This document shows positions 34,024-42,076 of a stretch of 64,000 nt of DNA, one piece after another. The stretch is from an uncultured Lachnospiraceae bacterium (GTDB lineage Bacteria; Bacillota; Clostridia; Lachnospirales; Lachnospiraceae): contig CAJUDE010000037.1 of the NCBI GenBank assembly GCA_910585295.1, forward strand, positions 62,001 to 126,000, written 5' to 3'. A model generated the notes under the pieces. It was not told where the DNA came from and ran no database searches. It worked only from the letters and a program-made list of their open reading frames with translations. Positions within the stretch are counted from its first letter, which is position 1; each line of letters begins with the position of its first letter. A program made the position numbers and the translations under genes.

Positions 34024-34639
34024 CTTCCATTGCCTCCCCTTCATATAAATGGTGTTTCCTGATATATAACTCTACATTCCTGGGGACAAGATACCGTACC
34101 GTCCTTCCATATTGCAGGCGGTTTCGGATATCTTGTGAAGAAACCTCAAGATTTGGTGTATTTAATGGAAAGAAATGCTCCTGGTACTTGCAGTTCAAGT
34201 ACCCAATCTGCTGGAAGAAGCTTTCCTGATGTTCATGTTTACGGTATGCGGCAAGGATACTGCAATGCTCTAGGATAGCTTCTGGTTCCTTCCAGGATTC
34301 AAAATCAAACAGGGAATCAGCCCCAAGGATAAAATATAGATGGGCTTCACGATAACGGTCCCTGATTTTTTTTAACGTAAGGTAAGTATAACTGGTATCT
34401 GAAGATTCCACTTCCGTCTCATCCATGGCAAAGGCCTCATTGTCCTCAATGGCCAAAGAAACCATCCGGCATCGGTGGATAGCTTCTGTCACATGCTGCC
34501 TTTGTTTGTGGGGTGGATTCCCAGTGGGGATAAAAAGCACTTTGTCAAGGCCAAACTGCTCCCTGGCATTTTCTGCAATCATCAGATGCCCATAATGGAT
34601 TGGGTCAAAAGTCCCTCCCATAATCCCAATTTTTTCCAT
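33977..34639 (-). CDS. nadD: Nicotinate-nucleotide adenylyltransferase NadD
   Basis: NadD forms deamido-NAD from nicotinate mononucleotide and ATP. The 220-aa product has the nucleotidyltransferase signature GIMGGTFDPIHYGHL at the N-terminus, FIPTGNPPHKQ near 42, and the C-terminal VSSQDIRNRL. ATG 34639 with GGGAG upstream gives the expected N-terminus; the frame is open further 5' but without family similarity. It overlaps yqeK. Confidence 0.96.
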   Translation of the reverse strand: MEKIGIMGGTFDPIHYGHLMIAENAREQFGLDKVLFIPTGNPPHKQRQHVTEAIHRCRMVSLAIEDNEAFAMDETEVESSDTSYTYLTLKKIRDRYREAHLYFILGADSLFDFESWKEPEAILEHCSILAAYRKHEHQESFFQQIGYLNCKYQEHFFPLNTPNLEVSSQDIRNRLQYGRTVRYLVPRNVELYIRKHHLYEGEAMEDEKGRDREKAEKGIG

Positions 34640-34667
34640 AGGCCGCTCCCTCGTATCCATAAGCTGG

Positions 34668-34964
34668 TTATTTTGGCAATTGGATTTTGGGGTTCTTCTT
34701 GGATGGGCGGTACAAAATAATTTTCTTTCCAATTACCTGGACAACCTGGGATCTGGTGCGCTCCGCCACAGTGTTGGCAATTTCTTTCGGGTCGTCAAAA
34801 CAGTTTTTCAATACGGAAAGCTTAATCAGCTCCCGTTTTTCCAGCGCCTCTTCTACGCCTGCTACCAACTCTGGCGTCAGGCTTGCTTTCCCAACCTGGA
34901 AAACAGGGGTAATTTCATTGGCGAGGTTTTTTAAATATGCGCGTTGTTTACTTGTTATTGCCAT
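34668..34964 (-). CDS. yhbY: YhbY family RNA-binding protein (CRM/KH-like)
   Basis: The 98-aa protein is a single CRM domain, associated with pre-50S particles. Family features are MAITSKQRAYLKNLANEI at the start, FQVGKASLTPELVAGVEEAL, and IGKKIILYRPSKKNPKI. It lies between obgE and nadD, the usual place. Confidence 0.94.
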   Translation of the reverse strand: MAITSKQRAYLKNLANEITPVFQVGKASLTPELVAGVEEALEKRELIKLSVLKNCFDDPKEIANTVAERTRSQVVQVIGKKIILYRPSKKNPKIQLPK

Positions 34965-34987
34965 TATACGTTCCTTTCTAAAATAAT

Positions 34988-36274
34988 TTACTTGTAATAG
35001 TCAAATTCCCAACCATACATCCGTACAGTATCGCCTTCTGAAATCCCAGCATGTTCCAGGTCTTCCAAAATTCCATGTTCCCGTAAGAAGTTCTGGAAAA
35101 ACAGGAATCCTTTTTCGGAATCAATATTGGTATATCCAAGCATTTTTTCAATTTTGGGGCCTTCCACCACATATACGTTATCTTTTTGGTTATATTCCAC
35201 TGTATAGGCGTCCGACTTAAAGACAGCCGTTTCCGGGAAAAATTCCTGTTCATACACAACAGGAGGGGCATCCAGCTTTAACAGAAGCTCATTTACATAA
35301 TATAATAATTCCTTTAGCCCTTTCCCACTTACTGCAGATATCGGGAATACTTGGATTCCCTGTGGTTCAAATTCTTCCTTTAAGATAGGGAGGGCGCTCT
35401 CTGCCTCATCGTAAATCACATCAATTTTATTTGCCGCAATCACTTGAGGTTTTTTCAAAAGTTCAGGGTTAAAGTCTTTCAGTTCCTGGTTGATTGCATA
35501 AATATCTGCAATTGGGTCCCTCCCCTCCACAGAAGCGGCGTCAACAATATGGATAATGGCTTTTGTGCGCTCGATATGCCTTAAAAATTCATGCCCTAAC
35601 CCAACGCCCTGGGAGGCCCCTTCAATAAGCCCTGGGATATCTGCAATCACAAAACCTCCTGTGCCTTCTAAATCCACTACGCCAAGGTTGGGGTTCAATG
35701 TGGTGAAATGGTAATTTGCAATTTTCGGGCGGGCATTTGTCACCCTGGCTAACAATGTGGATTTCCCTACGTTGGGGAATCCAACCAGGCCCACATCTGC
35801 AATTACTTTTAATTCCAGGCGTACTTCCAATTCTATGCCGGGCTGCCCAGGCTGCGCATATTTTGGCGCCTGCATGGTGGCAGTTGCAAAATTCTGGTTG
35901 CCTAGGCCGCCCCTTCCGCCTTTGAGGATAATTTGCCGTTTATTGCCCCCTGACATGTCAGCAATCACCTTACCGCTCTCGGCATCCCGGACAATTGTCC
36001 CGGCAGGCACTTTGACCACCAGGTCTTCCCCATTTTTTCCATGGCAGTTGCGTTTTTTCCCATCCTCCCCATTCTCAGCGGCATATTTCCGTTTGTGCCG
36101 GAAATCCCCCAATGTATTTAACCCTTCGTCCACCTGGAAGATCAGGTTCCCGCCATGCCCGCCGTCTCCGCCATCTGGCCCCCCGTTTGGCACATATTTT
36201 TCACGACGGAAAGAAACATGCCCATTGCCTCCTTTTCCAGATTTTATAATAATTTTTGCACTGTCTGCAAACAT
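34988..36274 (-). CDS. obgE: GTPase ObgE/CgtA
   Basis: Obg is an essential GTPase of 50S assembly and stress response. The 428-aa product has the glycine-rich Obg fold (FADSAKIIIKSGKGGNGHVS onward, to ~160), the G domain with GFPNVGKSTLL, DIPGLIEGASQGVGLGHEF and NKID, and the C-terminal OCT domain seen in Firmicutes (about 350-428). The ATG at 36274 has AAAGGCGGG upstream. Confidence 0.97.
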   Translation of the reverse strand: MFADSAKIIIKSGKGGNGHVSFRREKYVPNGGPDGGDGGHGGNLIFQVDEGLNTLGDFRHKRKYAAENGEDGKKRNCHGKNGEDLVVKVPAGTIVRDAESGKVIADMSGGNKRQIILKGGRGGLGNQNFATATMQAPKYAQPGQPGIELEVRLELKVIADVGLVGFPNVGKSTLLARVTNARPKIANYHFTTLNPNLGVVDLEGTGGFVIADIPGLIEGASQGVGLGHEFLRHIERTKAIIHIVDAASVEGRDPIADIYAINQELKDFNPELLKKPQVIAANKIDVIYDEAESALPILKEEFEPQGIQVFPISAVSGKGLKELLYYVNELLLKLDAPPVVYEQEFFPETAVFKSDAYTVEYNQKDNVYVVEGPKIEKMLGYTNIDSEKGFLFFQNFLREHGILEDLEHAGISEGDTVRMYGWEFDYYK

Positions 36275-36342
36275 AGTCCCGCCTTTCATCATACTTCCTA
36301 TTAAAAGTATTTCCTACCGCACAAATGCATAGTTTAATAAGA

Positions 36343-36370
36343 ATAGACCCGGCTATACAGTCGAGTCTAT
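36343..36370 (-). terminator. Hairpin between rpmA and obgE
   Basis: On the - strand ATAGACTCG pairs with CGGGTCTAT (one G-U) around a 10-nt loop, followed by TCTTATT. It is a weak terminator or attenuator in the 135-nt gap separating the ribosomal-protein genes from obgE. Confidence 0.45.
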
Positions 36371-36409
36371 CAATCTTGCTAAATGCAAATATATTCCTGA
36401 GGGCAGCTT

Positions 36410-36700
36410 CTATTCGTTGCTTGCCACTGGATATACAGAAGCCTGTTTCTTGTCCCTGCCTTTTCTTTCAAATCTCAGGATACCGTCAACTTTAGCGAAT
36501 AATGTGTCGTCTCCGCCCCTGCCAACATTCACGCCTGGGTGAATCTTAGTCCCACGCTGCCTGTACAAAATATTGCCAGCTTTTACAAATTGCCCGTCAG
36601 CCCTTTTCGCACCTAATCTTTTTGATTCGGAATCCCTTCCGTTCTTGGTAGATCCAACTCCCTTTTTATGAGCGAAAAATTGAAGGTTCATATTCAACAT
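36410..36700 (-). CDS. rpmA: 50S ribosomal protein L27 with cleavable N-terminus
   Basis: The 96-aa protein has the Firmicute-type N-terminal extension MLNMNLQFFA before the mature HKKGVGSTKNGRDS. In this group the extension is removed by the protease Prp after FFA so that L27 can reach the peptidyl-transferase centre. The prp gene sits directly upstream (3 nt), between rplU and rpmA. Confidence 0.98.
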   Translation of the reverse strand: MLNMNLQFFAHKKGVGSTKNGRDSESKRLGAKRADGQFVKAGNILYRQRGTKIHPGVNVGRGGDDTLFAKVDGILRFERKGRDKKQASVYPVASNE

Positions 36701-36703
36701 GTC

Positions 36704-37033
36704 CTACACCTCCTTGAATGTAAGCGTCATATAATCATTTTTATAGTTAGCCTGTATTCCCTGTAAGCCTAAAACAAGCGAACGCATTAGCAGCAAAGAT
36801 TCTTGGGAAGCCCCGTTTTGCAGCGAGAACCCAATCAGGCCGCTTTCCTGATCCTGCACAAGGTCAAATTTATCCCCCGTAAACTGCTCTATGGAGTTGA
36901 CCGTATTAATTACCAGCACAGAAATTGCGGCGCATACAATATCTTCCCCTGCTTCGGCATACCCTGCATGTCCCATGCACTCAAATGCGGTATAGCCTTG
37001 CCCGCTGTTTCCATAAATCGTTATATTGACCAT
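36704..37033 (-). CDS. prp: Ribosomal-processing cysteine protease Prp
   Basis: Prp removes the N-terminal extension of L27. The 109-aa product has the catalytic His in MGHAGYAEAG near residue 22 and Cys in EDIVCAAISVLV near 34, both in the expected order. It lies between rplU and rpmA, the diagnostic context. Confidence 0.96.
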   Translation of the reverse strand: MVNITIYGNSGQGYTAFECMGHAGYAEAGEDIVCAAISVLVINTVNSIEQFTGDKFDLVQDQESGLIGFSLQNGASQESLLLMRSLVLGLQGIQANYKNDYMTLTFKEV

Positions 37034-37048
37034 AACAATTCCTAGCGA

Positions 37049-37354
37049 TTAGCCATTAATTTTCTCAATTTTCACCTTAGTGAAGGACTGTCTGTGTCCT
37101 TGTTTCTTATGGTAACCGGTTTTCCTTTTGTACTTGTAAACGATGATCTTCTTACCCCTGCCGTTTTCCACGACCGAAGCTTCTACGGTTGCATTCGCAG
37201 CTTCTTCCCCAACTTTCATGGATCCATCGCTTACTGCCAACACTTCATCGAACGTAACTTTTTCACCAGCTTCCAAACCAAGCTTTTCAATGGTAATGAT
37301 ATCGCCTTCGGATACTTTATACTGTTTACCACCTGTTGCTATAATTGCGTACAT
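37049..37354 (-). CDS. rplU: 50S ribosomal protein L21
   Basis: The 101-aa product starts MYAIIATGGKQYKVSEGD and ends with the conserved YKRKTGYHKKQGHRQSFT segment. It is first in the rplU-prp-rpmA group and is preceded by AGGAGG, an 80-nt structured leader and a good promoter. Confidence 0.98.
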   Translation of the reverse strand: MYAIIATGGKQYKVSEGDIITIEKLGLEAGEKVTFDEVLAVSDGSMKVGEEAANATVEASVVENGRGKKIIVYKYKRKTGYHKKQGHRQSFTKVKIEKING

Positions 37355-37359
37355 ATGGC

Positions 37360-37435
37360 ACCTCCTATTATCATTACTCGCCAGTTGCGGTGCTGCATTT
37401 GCTGCAGTCTTTTAACCTCACTGTGCGGCATACTC
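37360..37435 (-). ncRNA. Probable L21 leader (autoregulatory 5' element)
   Basis: About 80 nt lie between the promoter and rplU on the - strand and contain a hairpin CTGCAG...CTGCAT-type (GACTGCAGCAAATGCAGC) and GC-rich flanking segments. Firmicutes commonly have an L21 leader RNA at exactly this place. I recognise the position and structure, not the consensus base by base. Confidence 0.5.
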
Positions 37436-37439
37436 ATAG

Positions 37440-37468
37440 AGGATACCATAAAAATACAGATAAGTCAA
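37440..37468 (-). promoter_or_regulatory. Promoter of rplU-prp-rpmA
   Basis: On the - strand TTGACT (37468-37463) and TATCCT (37445-37440) are 17 nt apart, with TGG before the -10. The 273-nt gap back to rng otherwise shows no gene. Confidence 0.65.
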
Positions 37469-37627
37469 TTGTTTTTGGCAAATTATTGCCATAAAAGCAG
37501 AGGAAAACCGGAAGGGCTGTCCGTAAGGATTTGTAAAACACTATGCTGTTGGTTCCATGAAATAAGGTTATTTTGCAACAAGCAGCGGTTTGGATAAACT
37601 GTTACAAGGGCAATTTCCAAACATGCC

Positions 37628-38821
37628 CTAGAGACGAAACTGCTCCGCCAGGGATTTTTTAGTTTTTTTACGCGTAACCTCAACTAAGTTAAGCTTAGTG
37701 ATGTCAACCACCTGGACTGGAACGCTGTCCGTAGAAACTGCGCTGCGCAATGCCTGTATTAAAGATTCCTGATATTCTGCAGATTTCATGTCAATAAAGT
37801 CAATAATAATAATCCCTGAAAGGTTGCGCAGCCGAAGCTGGTGCGCCACTTCTACAGCGGCTTCTAAGTTGACACTTAAGTAATGGTCATCCCCTTGCTT
37901 TTTGGACATGCTTTTCCCTGAGTTCACATCAATCACCGTTAATGCTTCCGTTGGCTGGATTACAAGGTAAGCGCCTGACTTAAGCCAAACCTTTTCCTGA
38001 AGGGCTTCCTGAATTTTTCGTTCCAGCCTGTAGAGTACATTCAAGCTTATCATGGAATCTTCGTAAAACTTAAGCTTCCCGAGGTCTTCTGGCTGGAATT
38101 TCTCCAGGTACCCATGGGCTTGTTCCAGCAGCCCTTTATCATCTGTAATGACCTCGCCAAGTTGGGAATGGTTGGCGTTTTGCAGGCTATGGAGGTATTC
38201 CGGCGTGCTTTCTTTCAGGCAGGAAAACGCCGTGCGGTACGGCGCAGTGTCGCGAAGATGGAAATATTCCTGTTTTAACCCTTCATATTCCGCCAGTATC
38301 TCTTCTTTGGAAGCAGTTGCCGCATTGGTACGCACAATAATCCCAAACTCATCATTACGCTCAAAATTTAACTCATTTTTTAAAAATTCCCTTTTCTGGG
38401 CATCCAGCTTCCTAGAAATGCCGATGCTGGTATTTTCACTGGTTAATGCCAAGTATTTCCCAGTAATGTTTAAATTGGTGGTGACTTTGGGCGGTTTGGA
38501 CTTGCTGCTTTCCTGGGAAACCTGCACCACCACCTCATCCCCCTGCACCATTTTTGGGCTGTTGATTTTCTTTACATATAGGGGCTGTTTCAATTCATCC
38601 AAGGAATAATAACAAGGCATCCCAGGCGCAATTTCTATAAAGGCAGCATTTAAGTTCTTAACAATATTCTTTACCCTCCCCACATAGATATTCCCAAGGA
38701 TGCTTTTATGCCCTGCAGGCTCAAGGGTGGCCTCAAGCAATTTTTTATCCTGGAAAAGCGCAGTTACGATAAAGCTTTTATTATTTTTATCCAACTTCGT
38801 AATTAACAATGTATTTTTCAT
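37628..38821 (-). CDS. rng: Ribonuclease E/G family protein lacking the zinc link
   Basis: The 397-aa product has the N-terminal S1 domain (GNIYVGRVKNIVKNLNAAFI) and the DNase I-like catalytic domain with the two metal aspartate segments, TVIDVNSGKS and IIIDFIDMKSAEYQ. It ends VEVTRKKTKKSLAEQFRL, exactly where the CPxCxG zinc-link motif that dimerises E. coli RNase E/G would follow, so that element and the small domain are absent. ATG 38821 overlaps the previous stop as ATGA and has GGGAGAAG upstream. It is downstream of the TIGR03960/TIGR03936 pair. Confidence 0.93.
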   Translation of the reverse strand: MKNTLLITKLDKNNKSFIVTALFQDKKLLEATLEPAGHKSILGNIYVGRVKNIVKNLNAAFIEIAPGMPCYYSLDELKQPLYVKKINSPKMVQGDEVVVQVSQESSKSKPPKVTTNLNITGKYLALTSENTSIGISRKLDAQKREFLKNELNFERNDEFGIIVRTNAATASKEEILAEYEGLKQEYFHLRDTAPYRTAFSCLKESTPEYLHSLQNANHSQLGEVITDDKGLLEQAHGYLEKFQPEDLGKLKFYEDSMISLNVLYRLERKIQEALQEKVWLKSGAYLVIQPTEALTVIDVNSGKSMSKKQGDDHYLSVNLEAAVEVAHQLRLRNLSGIIIIDFIDMKSAEYQESLIQALRSAVSTDSVPVQVVDITKLNLVEVTRKKTKKSLAEQFRL

Positions 38822-39657
38822 GGAATATCTTCTCCCAATTCCCCTAAGGGAAGAAATTCTGGAAAAGCTTTCTGTTCTTTTTCGCAAGCTTCCCGCAATT
38901 GTTTTAAATACTTCTGATATTTTTTCTGTTCTTGCTCCCCTTTAACTGGAATATCTTCGGTTTTTGCATACACTTCCTGCCGATGGGTTTGGAACCTTAA
39001 AGGATTATAGCTAAGGTTTAGGAAATTACAAAAGGCTTCCAGCACAAGTTCAGGCTTCACATTGTCGCTGCTTCCAGTGCAGGCCCTTAAGGATATTCCA
39101 AAACCAGCAGGCGGGGCTGGGTCTAAGGAACTCTTGTCTAAGCTTACGGCCTCCATCTGATAGATAAGGCGCTTTAAGTCCATTTCAATCAAGTTTTTCT
39201 TTGTCTGTTTTGTAATGATAATCTCCTTCTGCCCCTGATAAAATTCCTGAATTTTTCTGGAAAGCTCTTCCTGGGATGCAAAAAAAGGCTTATACCCTGG
39301 CTTTTCATATATTAGGTAGTCTGCGGCCGCCACCAGCGACATGGAGGTCTTTGCCATATCTGGAAGCCTGCGGTATTCCAAAATGGATATCCCCTCTACC
39401 ATAACCTGGTTCAAGGCTTCCAAAGATTCCTGGCTGGACTTTGTGGAAGTTACCTCAATGTCAAAATACTCCCCGTCGCTGGTAATCCCGACTCCAAGGG
39501 GGGCTGCAAAGGACATCACCTGATGGGGGCTGTAACCTCCAGTATAAGCAATGTCGATGCCTGCCCGGCGGATTGCCTTCTGGAAATACCGCATCATGTC
39601 CAGATGCCCAATAAACTTCATTGCGCCAGATTTTTGAAATTTAATCCTGATGTTCAA
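38818..39657 (-). CDS. TIGR03936 family radical SAM-associated protein (DUF2344)
   Basis: The ~279-aa product belongs to the DUF2344 family that accompanies TIGR03960 radical SAM proteins; the two are fused in some bacteria. Features are IRIKFQKSGAMKFIGHLDMM at the start and GGYSPHQVMSFAAPLGVGI near 42. Function is unknown. I choose TTG 39657, right after the strong site GGGGGAGGTG, since the conserved N-terminus begins there. It overlaps the upstream gene by 17 nt and rng by 4 nt. Confidence 0.9.
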   Translation of the reverse strand: MNIRIKFQKSGAMKFIGHLDMMRYFQKAIRRAGIDIAYTGGYSPHQVMSFAAPLGVGITSDGEYFDIEVTSTKSSQESLEALNQVMVEGISILEYRRLPDMAKTSMSLVAAADYLIYEKPGYKPFFASQEELSRKIQEFYQGQKEIIITKQTKKNLIEMDLKRLIYQMEAVSLDKSSLDPAPPAGFGISLRACTGSSDNVKPELVLEAFCNFLNLSYNPLRFQTHRQEVYAKTEDIPVKGEQEQKKYQKYLKQLREACEKEQKAFPEFLPLGELGEDIP

Positions 39658-41503
39658 GACAGACACCTCCCCCAAATAATGCAGCGCCGCACCCATTGCA
39701 CTGCTCTTTACAGTTTAAGGTCACTTCCCCACGTTTTGCCCGCTCCCACTCACGCGCCAAAAATGATTTTGCCACCCCACAGTCAATAAAATCCCATGGA
39801 AGGATCTCTGTACCTTCCCTAGCCCGAAGGTTGTAAAAGTCAATGGAAACGCCGCATTCCTCAAAAGCCTCCATCCATTTCTGGTTATCAAAAAACTCAC
39901 TCCAGGAATCAAAGATACAGCCTTTTTCATATGCTTTTTGCAGCACCTTCCCGACCCTTCGGTCACCCCTGGCAAACACGCCTTCTAAGACGGTAACGTC
40001 AGCTTCATGCCAATTGTATTTTAAGCTCTTGCGGTTTAGCTGAGCCTTCATTTCCTCATTGACAATTTTTGCCCTCCTCAGGTATTCCCCTTTCCCATAC
40101 ATCGGCGCCCACTGGAATGGAGTAAAAGGCTTCGGCACAAAAAAGGATGTGCTGATGGTGATTTGGCATTTTCCATTCCGTTGTTCTTTTGGGATTTCAT
40201 AGTACCTGCGGGCAATTTTATCTGCAAGCCTGGGAATATCCCTCATATCCTCTTCCGTTTCCGTGGGAAGCCCTAACATAAAATATAACTTAACCTTTTG
40301 CCAGCCTCCATCAAAAGCAAGCCCGGCGCCATGCAAAATAGTTTCCTCTGTCAACCCTTTATTGATCACGTCCCGAAGGCGCTGGGAACCTGCTTCCGGT
40401 GCAAAAGTCAGGCTACTTTTGCGGATGTCCTGCACCTGCTTCATGGCATCTAAAGAAAATGCGTCAATCCGCAAGGAAGGGAGGGAAATATTCACTCCCT
40501 GCTCCCTGGAACCAATAAGGTAATGGAGCAATTCTGGAAGCTTGCTGTAATCACTGGAACTTAAAGAACTTAAAGAAATCTCCTCATGCCCAGTGCTTTT
40601 TAACATATCGTTCGCGCATTCCTTTAAAACATCCACATCACGCTCCCTGGTGGGGCGGTAAATCATGCCTGCCTGGCAAAACCGGCATCCCCGGACGCAT
40701 CCCCTTTGGATTTCCAAAACAACACGGTCCTGGGTCGCCTTGATAAAGGGGACAAGCGGTTTACGAGGATAGGGGGCGTTACTTAAATCCATTTCAATTT
40801 CTTTTTTGACTATGGCAGGGACTCCTTCATATTTTGGCTGGAAGGAGCAAATAGCCCCATCTTCCCCATAATCCACCTCGTACAAGGACGGCACATAGAT
40901 GCCAGGCAGCTTGCTGGCAGCACGCAAAAAATCCTGCCGCGCCTTCCCCTTTGCCTTCATATCCTTATACAAGTCAAATAATTCATCATAGCGCGTCTCC
41001 CCCTCCCCTAGGTAAAATAGGTCAAAAAAGTCCGCCAAAGGCTCCGGGTTATAAGTGCATGGGCCGCCGCCAATGACAATAGGGTCGCCTTTTGCCCGTT
41101 CTGACGATAGCATAGGGATTTGGCTTAAGTCCAAAACCTGTAAGATATTTGTATAGCACATCTCATATTGAATGGTAATCCCAAGGAAATCCATATCCTT
41201 TACCGGGGACTGGGTTTCCAACGTAAACAGTGGGATCTTTTGTTCTTTTAGGATATTATGCAGGTCACTCCAGGGGGAATAGACCCGTTCACAGTATACG
41301 TCTTCCCGCTGGTTAAACATATCATATAATATTTGGATTCCCAGATGGGACATGCCAATCTCATATACGTCCGGGAAACAGATTGCAAAGCGGATATCGG
41401 CTGTTTTTGGGTCTTTTTTCACCATATTGACTTCATTCCCGATATAACGGGCAGGTTTGTCAATACGGAGCAGTATTTCATCGCTCAAAGCTAATTGTCT
41501 CAT
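39641..41503 (-). CDS. TIGR03960 family B12-binding radical SAM protein
   Basis: The 620-aa product has an N-terminal B12-binding-like region (about 1-200), a radical SAM core with the cluster motif GCVRGCRFCQAG, and a C-terminal cysteine-containing tail (CNGCGAAL). Its reaction is not known. It is the first gene of the TIGR03960-TIGR03936-rng run and has a promoter just upstream. ATG 41503 has AAGGAATGG upstream. Confidence 0.93.
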   Translation of the reverse strand: MRQLALSDEILLRIDKPARYIGNEVNMVKKDPKTADIRFAICFPDVYEIGMSHLGIQILYDMFNQREDVYCERVYSPWSDLHNILKEQKIPLFTLETQSPVKDMDFLGITIQYEMCYTNILQVLDLSQIPMLSSERAKGDPIVIGGGPCTYNPEPLADFFDLFYLGEGETRYDELFDLYKDMKAKGKARQDFLRAASKLPGIYVPSLYEVDYGEDGAICSFQPKYEGVPAIVKKEIEMDLSNAPYPRKPLVPFIKATQDRVVLEIQRGCVRGCRFCQAGMIYRPTRERDVDVLKECANDMLKSTGHEEISLSSLSSSDYSKLPELLHYLIGSREQGVNISLPSLRIDAFSLDAMKQVQDIRKSSLTFAPEAGSQRLRDVINKGLTEETILHGAGLAFDGGWQKVKLYFMLGLPTETEEDMRDIPRLADKIARRYYEIPKEQRNGKCQITISTSFFVPKPFTPFQWAPMYGKGEYLRRAKIVNEEMKAQLNRKSLKYNWHEADVTVLEGVFARGDRRVGKVLQKAYEKGCIFDSWSEFFDNQKWMEAFEECGVSIDFYNLRAREGTEILPWDFIDCGVAKSFLAREWERAKRGEVTLNCKEQCNGCGAALFGGGVCLEHQD

Positions 41504-41540
41504 GTTTTTCCATTCCTTTTTTGAATTTATCACTCAGCCT

Positions 41541-41569
41541 ATTATAACAATACCCTTCTCTTTTCGCAA
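41541..41569 (-). promoter_or_regulatory. Promoter of the TIGR03960 operon
   Basis: On the - strand TTGCGA (41569-41564) and TATAAT (41546-41541) are 17 nt apart, 38 nt before the ATG. Confidence 0.65.
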
Positions 41570-41577
41570 CAGGAAAA

Positions 41578-41892
41578 CTATTTGCCATTGGATTCCAAGG
41601 CAATTTTGATGGCGTCTTCTAAATCCTCCAAAGGGAGCGGGTTCCAGGCAATTTGCTTCCACACGTCCTCAGCTTTATATTGGTGGAATGTAACCTGCTT
41701 CTGGTCACAATATACAAAGGCCGCAAAAATCAAAACCGCAATGGCTGTCCGTATCCCAAGGCTGGAATATTTATATTCTTCCTCCTGTCCCTGGCTTCCT
41801 GCCTTGCCAGGTTCTTGAGAATAAAATGACGCGCGCATCTGGTCAACATATGCCCTCCGCTTGGATGCCGCTTCTTCCATTGATCGAACCAT
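41578..41892 (-). CDS. Small single-span membrane protein, unknown
   Basis: The 104-aa product has a charged N-terminal half (EEAASKRRAYVDQM), one membrane helix at about residues 49-63 (IAVLIFAAFVYC) and a ~40-residue C-terminal tail. No family is recognised. AGGAG lies 7 nt before ATG 41892. It stands between the his terminator and the TIGR03960 promoter, so it may have its own transcript. Confidence 0.7.
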   Translation of the reverse strand: MVRSMEEAASKRRAYVDQMRASFYSQEPGKAGSQGQEEEYKYSSLGIRTAIAVLIFAAFVYCDQKQVTFHQYKAEDVWKQIAWNPLPLEDLEDAIKIALESNGK

Positions 41893-42025
41893 AGGTTTCT
41901 CCTAAAAAGTTTTCTTGTTATATTTTAGTATTAGATTGTCTGGAAAATACATAGTTTGGCTAAATTATATTAGGAAACCCTACTCTTTTCTATGATACCG
42001 CGATATAACATCCCCAATCAAACAG

Positions 42026-42062
42026 AAAAGGTTTACATAATAAACTTATGTAAACCTTTTTT
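42026..42062. terminator. Terminator after the histidine operon
   Basis: A perfect 15-bp stem (AAAAGGTTTACATAA at 42026-42040 with its complement at 42046-42060) has a 5-nt loop, TAAAC. It has T-runs on both strands: TTTTTT on the + side, TTTTCTG on the - side. It lies 15 nt past hisIE. The arm core GTTTACATAA is the same as at the mutS stop codon. Confidence 0.8.
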
Positions 42063-42076
42063 CTAAAAATGCCTGA

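Noticed and set aside
35757..36332. 191-codon + strand frame opposite obgE
   Set aside because: Proline-rich shadow of the glycine-rich Obg domain; no start signal.
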